Source: an uncultured bacterium (GTDB taxonomy: Bacteria; Patescibacteriota; Dojkabacteria; B142; OLB20). Taken from it: DNA of 6,449 bases. Positions 5,225-6,449 of the stretch are shown one piece after another. A program made the translations under genes and the position numbers. Where the stretch lies: positions 1 to 6,449 of the forward strand of contig CALARN010000065.1 in the NCBI GenBank assembly GCA_937889205.1, written 5' to 3'. Under the pieces are notes generated by a model. The model did not search any database, had not been told where the DNA came from, and saw nothing but the letters and a program-made list of their open reading frames with translations. How positions within the stretch are numbered: position 1 is the stretch's first letter; each line of letters begins with the position of its first letter.

Positions 5225-5377
5225 TTAAATGTAACGTACCGCTCTATCACCGTTATATATTATACCATATTCTCGATCAATAATTGCAATATGACTATGA
5301 TTTGTTAATACCGCACCTACTCTTCGTACTTTATTCTCAGTTTTAACTCTATCATTTATTAAATATCTAAGCTCCAC
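5225..5377 (-). CDS. Short frame resembling the start of a CYTH domain, overlapping the HTH gene
   Basis: Fifty codons from GTG 5377 to TAA 5225, overlapping the last 19 bases of the HTH gene in the -1 frame and ending 12 bases before the next start. The product reads VELRYLINDRVKTEN, then KVRRVGAVLTNHSHIAIID and REYGIIYNGDRAVRYI. The frame is also open seven or more codons upstream (KREVELRYL), which restores an E-x-E-x-R motif like the ExExK signature at the start of CYTH (triphosphate tunnel) domains; the following helix, 'GA' turn and strand also fit. A CYTH domain normally needs well over 100 residues, so this would be only its beginning. GTG is the only usual start codon in the open stretch, and no properly spaced Shine-Dalgarno sequence precedes it. 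It could be a remnant, a frameshifted extension of the HTH protein, a small independent gene, or chance. Confidence 0.45.
   Translation of the reverse strand: MELRYLINDRVKTENKVRRVGAVLTNHSHIAIIDREYGIIYNGDRAVRYI
5259..5289 (-). promoter_or_regulatory. Candidate internal promoter for the 136-residue Cys-rich gene
   Basis: On the minus strand, TTGCAA (5284-5289), a 19-bp spacer and an extended -10, TGG-TATAAT (TATAAT is the complement of 5259-5264). The start point would lie near 5252, about 40 nt before the ATG at 5212. The -10 is perfect; the spacer is long. It lies inside the CYTH-like frame. Confidence 0.4.
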
Positions 5378-5553
5378 CTCTCTTTTAACAACTTGTTTTT
5401 ATCAAACTTTTGTAAATCTGCAAGTGATACTCTTATAGTTCTACCTATCTTAACAGCGGTCAACTGATTCTTGTTGATATAATTTCTGACTGTATGCCAA
5501 TGAATTTTTAAATAGGCTGCAGCTTCGCGAATTTTTAGTAGCTTATCTTCCAT
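5359..5553 (-). CDS. Excisionase-type helix-turn-helix DNA-binding protein
   Basis: 64 residues. Residues 5-50 form a MerR/excisionase-type winged HTH (HTH_17): LLKIREAAAYLKIHWHTVRNYI contains the two helices, with the recognition helix around HWHTVRNYI, followed by the wing NQLTAVKIGRTIRVSLADLQKF. Such stand-alone domains bind DNA as regulators or recombination directionality factors. No integrase or att-like repeat is near, so a transcriptional regulator is the better guess. The gene has the strongest promoter in the window and a perfect 14-bp palindrome immediately before its ATG, a good site for self-repression. The last residues (ERWSLDI) lie where the overlapping -1 frame begins its CYTH-like sequence, so the C-terminus may be the result of a frameshift. 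It is divergent from the 114-residue gene and could control both. Confidence 0.85.
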   Translation of the reverse strand: MEDKLLKIREAAAYLKIHWHTVRNYINKNQLTAVKIGRTIRVSLADLQKFDKNKLLKERWSLDI

Positions 5554-5554
5554 T

Positions 5555-5568
5555 ATATCTATAGATAT
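5555..5568. promoter_or_regulatory. Perfect 14-bp palindrome, probable operator of the HTH gene
   Basis: ATATCTATAGATAT reads the same on both strands. It lies between the predicted start point (near 5577) and the HTH gene's ATG (5553), so a bound protein would block transcription. Self-binding by the HTH protein is inferred from position. Related hexamers occur at 137-154 and at 5652-5657. Confidence 0.5.
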
Positions 5569-5583
5569 TTATTTGTATATCTG

Positions 5584-5612
5584 ATTATACTTTCATTAGC
5601 CTTGACTGTAAA
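5584..5612 (-). promoter_or_regulatory. Strong promoter for the HTH gene
   Basis: On the minus strand, -35 TTTACA (complement of 5607-5612), exact 17-bp spacer, -10 TATAAT (complement of 5584-5589). The leader is about 23 nt and is largely filled by the 14-bp palindrome. Confidence 0.7.
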
Positions 5613-5637
5613 TGTCTAGCCAAGAAACGCCAACCTA

Positions 5638-5646
5638 TGCTATTAT
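5638..5646 (+). promoter_or_regulatory. Extended -10 element for the 114-residue gene
   Basis: TGC-TATTAT places a start point near 5653 and a leader of about 15 nt to the ATG at 5668. No -35 is recognisable at the right distance, which is tolerable for an extended -10. ATATCT (5652-5657) lies at the predicted start point. Confidence 0.4.
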
Positions 5647-5667
5647 TCGTTATATCTAGCAATTCAA

Positions 5668-6012
5668 ATGACGACACCACAACCATTATTAATAGGGGAA
5701 TTAAAATATCAAAAAGGAGCCAATGGCATATTTCAATTATCATATGTCCAAAGAGAAACCGATCAGGTAAGTACCTTAATAAACGCAGGAAAGCTAACCA
5801 TATTTGCAGATAAACCGGTTAACAACACTTATTTTATAGAAACAAGTGCAGATTGTCGAAATAATCCAGATTGCTTAGCCGCTGTTAAAATTCCAAACAA
5901 TCTATTACCAATACTTACAGATTTTGTCGGCAAAGTAATTGTAAGCAATGTAATAGTAAACACAAACAATAGGTATATTATGGGAACATTTCAAATCGAT
6001 CCTCATTCATAA
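5668..6012 (+). CDS. Unrecognised 114-residue protein
   Basis: I recognise no family. The sequence alternates short hydrophobic strands (PLLIGELKY, FQLSYV, LTIFAD, KVIVSNVIVN, YIMGTFQI) with one probable helix or turn region around LLPILTDFVG, so it reads as a small, mostly beta protein. It has two cysteines, C63 and C69, in ADCRNNPDC, which could form a disulfide or bind a metal with other residues. There is no signal peptide and no membrane segment. The ATG at 5668 is the first in frame after an extended -10 element and has no Shine-Dalgarno sequence. The gene is divergent from the HTH gene across a 114-bp regulatory gap and is followed 58 bp later by the peroxiredoxin gene on the same strand; no hairpin terminator is seen between them, so partial co-transcription is possible. 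Confidence 0.7.
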   Translation: MTTPQPLLIGELKYQKGANGIFQLSYVQRETDQVSTLINAGKLTIFADKPVNNTYFIETSADCRNNPDCLAAVKIPNNLLPILTDFVGKVIVSNVIVNTNNRYIMGTFQIDPHS

Positions 6013-6044
6013 TATTATCTGAAACCCTTCATAAAATTTTGCGT

Positions 6045-6071
6045 TAATATTTTGTTATTAAACAAATATTA
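6045..6071. repeat. Imperfect inverted repeat ending on the peroxiredoxin start codon
   Basis: TAATATTTTGTT (6045-6056) and AACAAATATTA (6061-6071) form a stem with one bulged T and a four-base ATTA loop. The right arm includes the A of the ATG at 6071. As RNA the AT-only stem would be weak; as DNA it could be an operator. A degenerate extended -10 (TGT-TATTAA, 6053-6061) overlaps it. Confidence 0.4.
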
Positions 6072-6449
6072 TGCAAAAAATTTCACAAGATATTCTTGAG
6101 CTGAAACTTACAGACCAAAATAGTCAAGAAGTATCTCTTAAAGACCTCATCAAAGACTATCTAGTAATATATTTTTATCCAAAAGATGATACACCCGGTT
6201 GCACCAAAGAAGCCTGCTCTTTTCGAGATGCAAATCTAGAAATGCAAAAACTTGGAGTAGGAGTGGTGGGTATTAGCAAAGACTCAAGTAAATCTCATCA
6301 TAAGTTTAGCGAGAAGTTTGCATTAAACTTTCCCCTACTCTCTGATTTGGAACATAAACTTCAAGACGCCTTTGGGGTCTGGCAAAAGAAGAAATTCATG
6401 GGTAGAGAATATTTTGGCACAAATAGAAGTACCTTTGTAATTAATGCTA
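6071..6449 (+). CDS. bcp: Peroxiredoxin, Bcp/PrxQ type (truncated by window edge)
   Basis: The first 126 residues of a thioredoxin-fold peroxidase that reduces hydrogen peroxide and organic hydroperoxides using thioredoxin-type electron donors, in the cytosol. The active-site motif P37-x3-T41-x2-C44 is intact (YPKDDTPGC), with C44 the peroxidatic cysteine. C49 lies five residues later (CTKEAC), the spacing of the resolving cysteine in the two-Cys Bcp/PrxQ subgroup. The conserved Arg is R119 in GTNRSTFVI. Other landmarks are VVGISKDS (65-72) and FPLLSD (87-92). The family is about 150 residues long, so roughly 25 are missing beyond the edge. The start ATG at 6071 is the first in frame with the family's N-terminus; no Shine-Dalgarno sequence is seen and an inverted repeat covers the start. 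The assignment is secure. Confidence 0.95.
   Translation, partial: MQKISQDILELKLTDQNSQEVSLKDLIKDYLVIYFYPKDDTPGCTKEACSFRDANLEMQKLGVGVVGISKDSSKSHHKFSEKFALNFPLLSDLEHKLQDAFGVWQKKKFMGREYFGTNRSTFVINA

Noticed and set aside
5359..5553. HTH protein as a phage or plasmid excisionase
   Set aside because: No integrase, att-like direct repeats or phage genes are seen; stand-alone HTH domains of this type are also common chromosomal regulators.
6013..6070. Rho-independent terminator after the 114-residue gene
   Set aside because: The only inverted repeat is AT-only, lacks a GC stem and U tail, and runs into the bcp start codon.
1..6449. Alternative genetic code with TGA as an amino acid
   Set aside because: The gene at 631-1227 ends with TGA at a natural end, and no in-frame TGA occurs inside the recognised genes.

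Overview
This window is an AT-rich, tightly packed bacterial segment. It carries one truncated gene at each edge and nine complete or near-complete genes between them. The best guess for the host is a member of the Patescibacteria (Candidate Phyla Radiation); this is inference. It rests on a pseudopilin of the style common in that group (A|FTILE cleavage site, NPAKHFAELRNSERSADINAIL-type helix, CVPL...IPADPQ tail), a one-domain excisionase-type HTH protein with an 'IHWHTVRNYI' helix, a small cupin of a kind frequent there, and many small Cys-rich orphans. TGA serves as a normal stop (gene ending at 631), so no recoded TGA is indicated. No rRNA, tRNA, CRISPR or transposase was seen.

Layout, left to right. 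1-130 (-): 5' end of an unrecognised gene. 195-575 (-): single-domain cupin. 631-1227 (-): protein with a papain/C39-like Cys-His-Asp pattern. 1330-1647 (+): small YkgJ-like Cys cluster protein, convergent with 1644-2378 (-), a 244-residue orphan with nine cysteines. 2436-2693 (-): 85-residue Cys-rich protein. 2823-4805 (+): the centrepiece, a 660-residue type IV pilin-like protein whose pilin head and pilin tail are separated by about 500 residues of adhesion-type beta domains (Ig-like, discoidin-like, Fn3, discoidin-like). 4802-5212 (-): 136-residue Cys-rich protein that looks paralogous to the 85-residue one. 5225-5377 (-): overlooked 50-codon frame resembling the start of a CYTH domain, overlapping the end of the HTH gene at 5359-5553 (-). 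5668-6012 (+): orphan of 114 residues. 6071-6449 (+): 5' part of a Bcp/PrxQ peroxiredoxin.

Working together. The giant pilin is probably a surface adhesin displayed by a type IV pilus machine encoded elsewhere. The Cys-rich proteins have no export signal and look like cytosolic metal-binding or thiol proteins; four of them sit in this window and two flank the pilin gene. The peroxiredoxin handles peroxides. The HTH protein appears self-regulated: a perfect 14-bp palindrome lies between its strong promoter and its start codon. Most genes seem to be transcribed singly from consensus-like promoters with leaders of about 15-30 nt and, with one exception, no Shine-Dalgarno sequence. Both convergent gene pairs overlap by exactly four bases through their stop codons.
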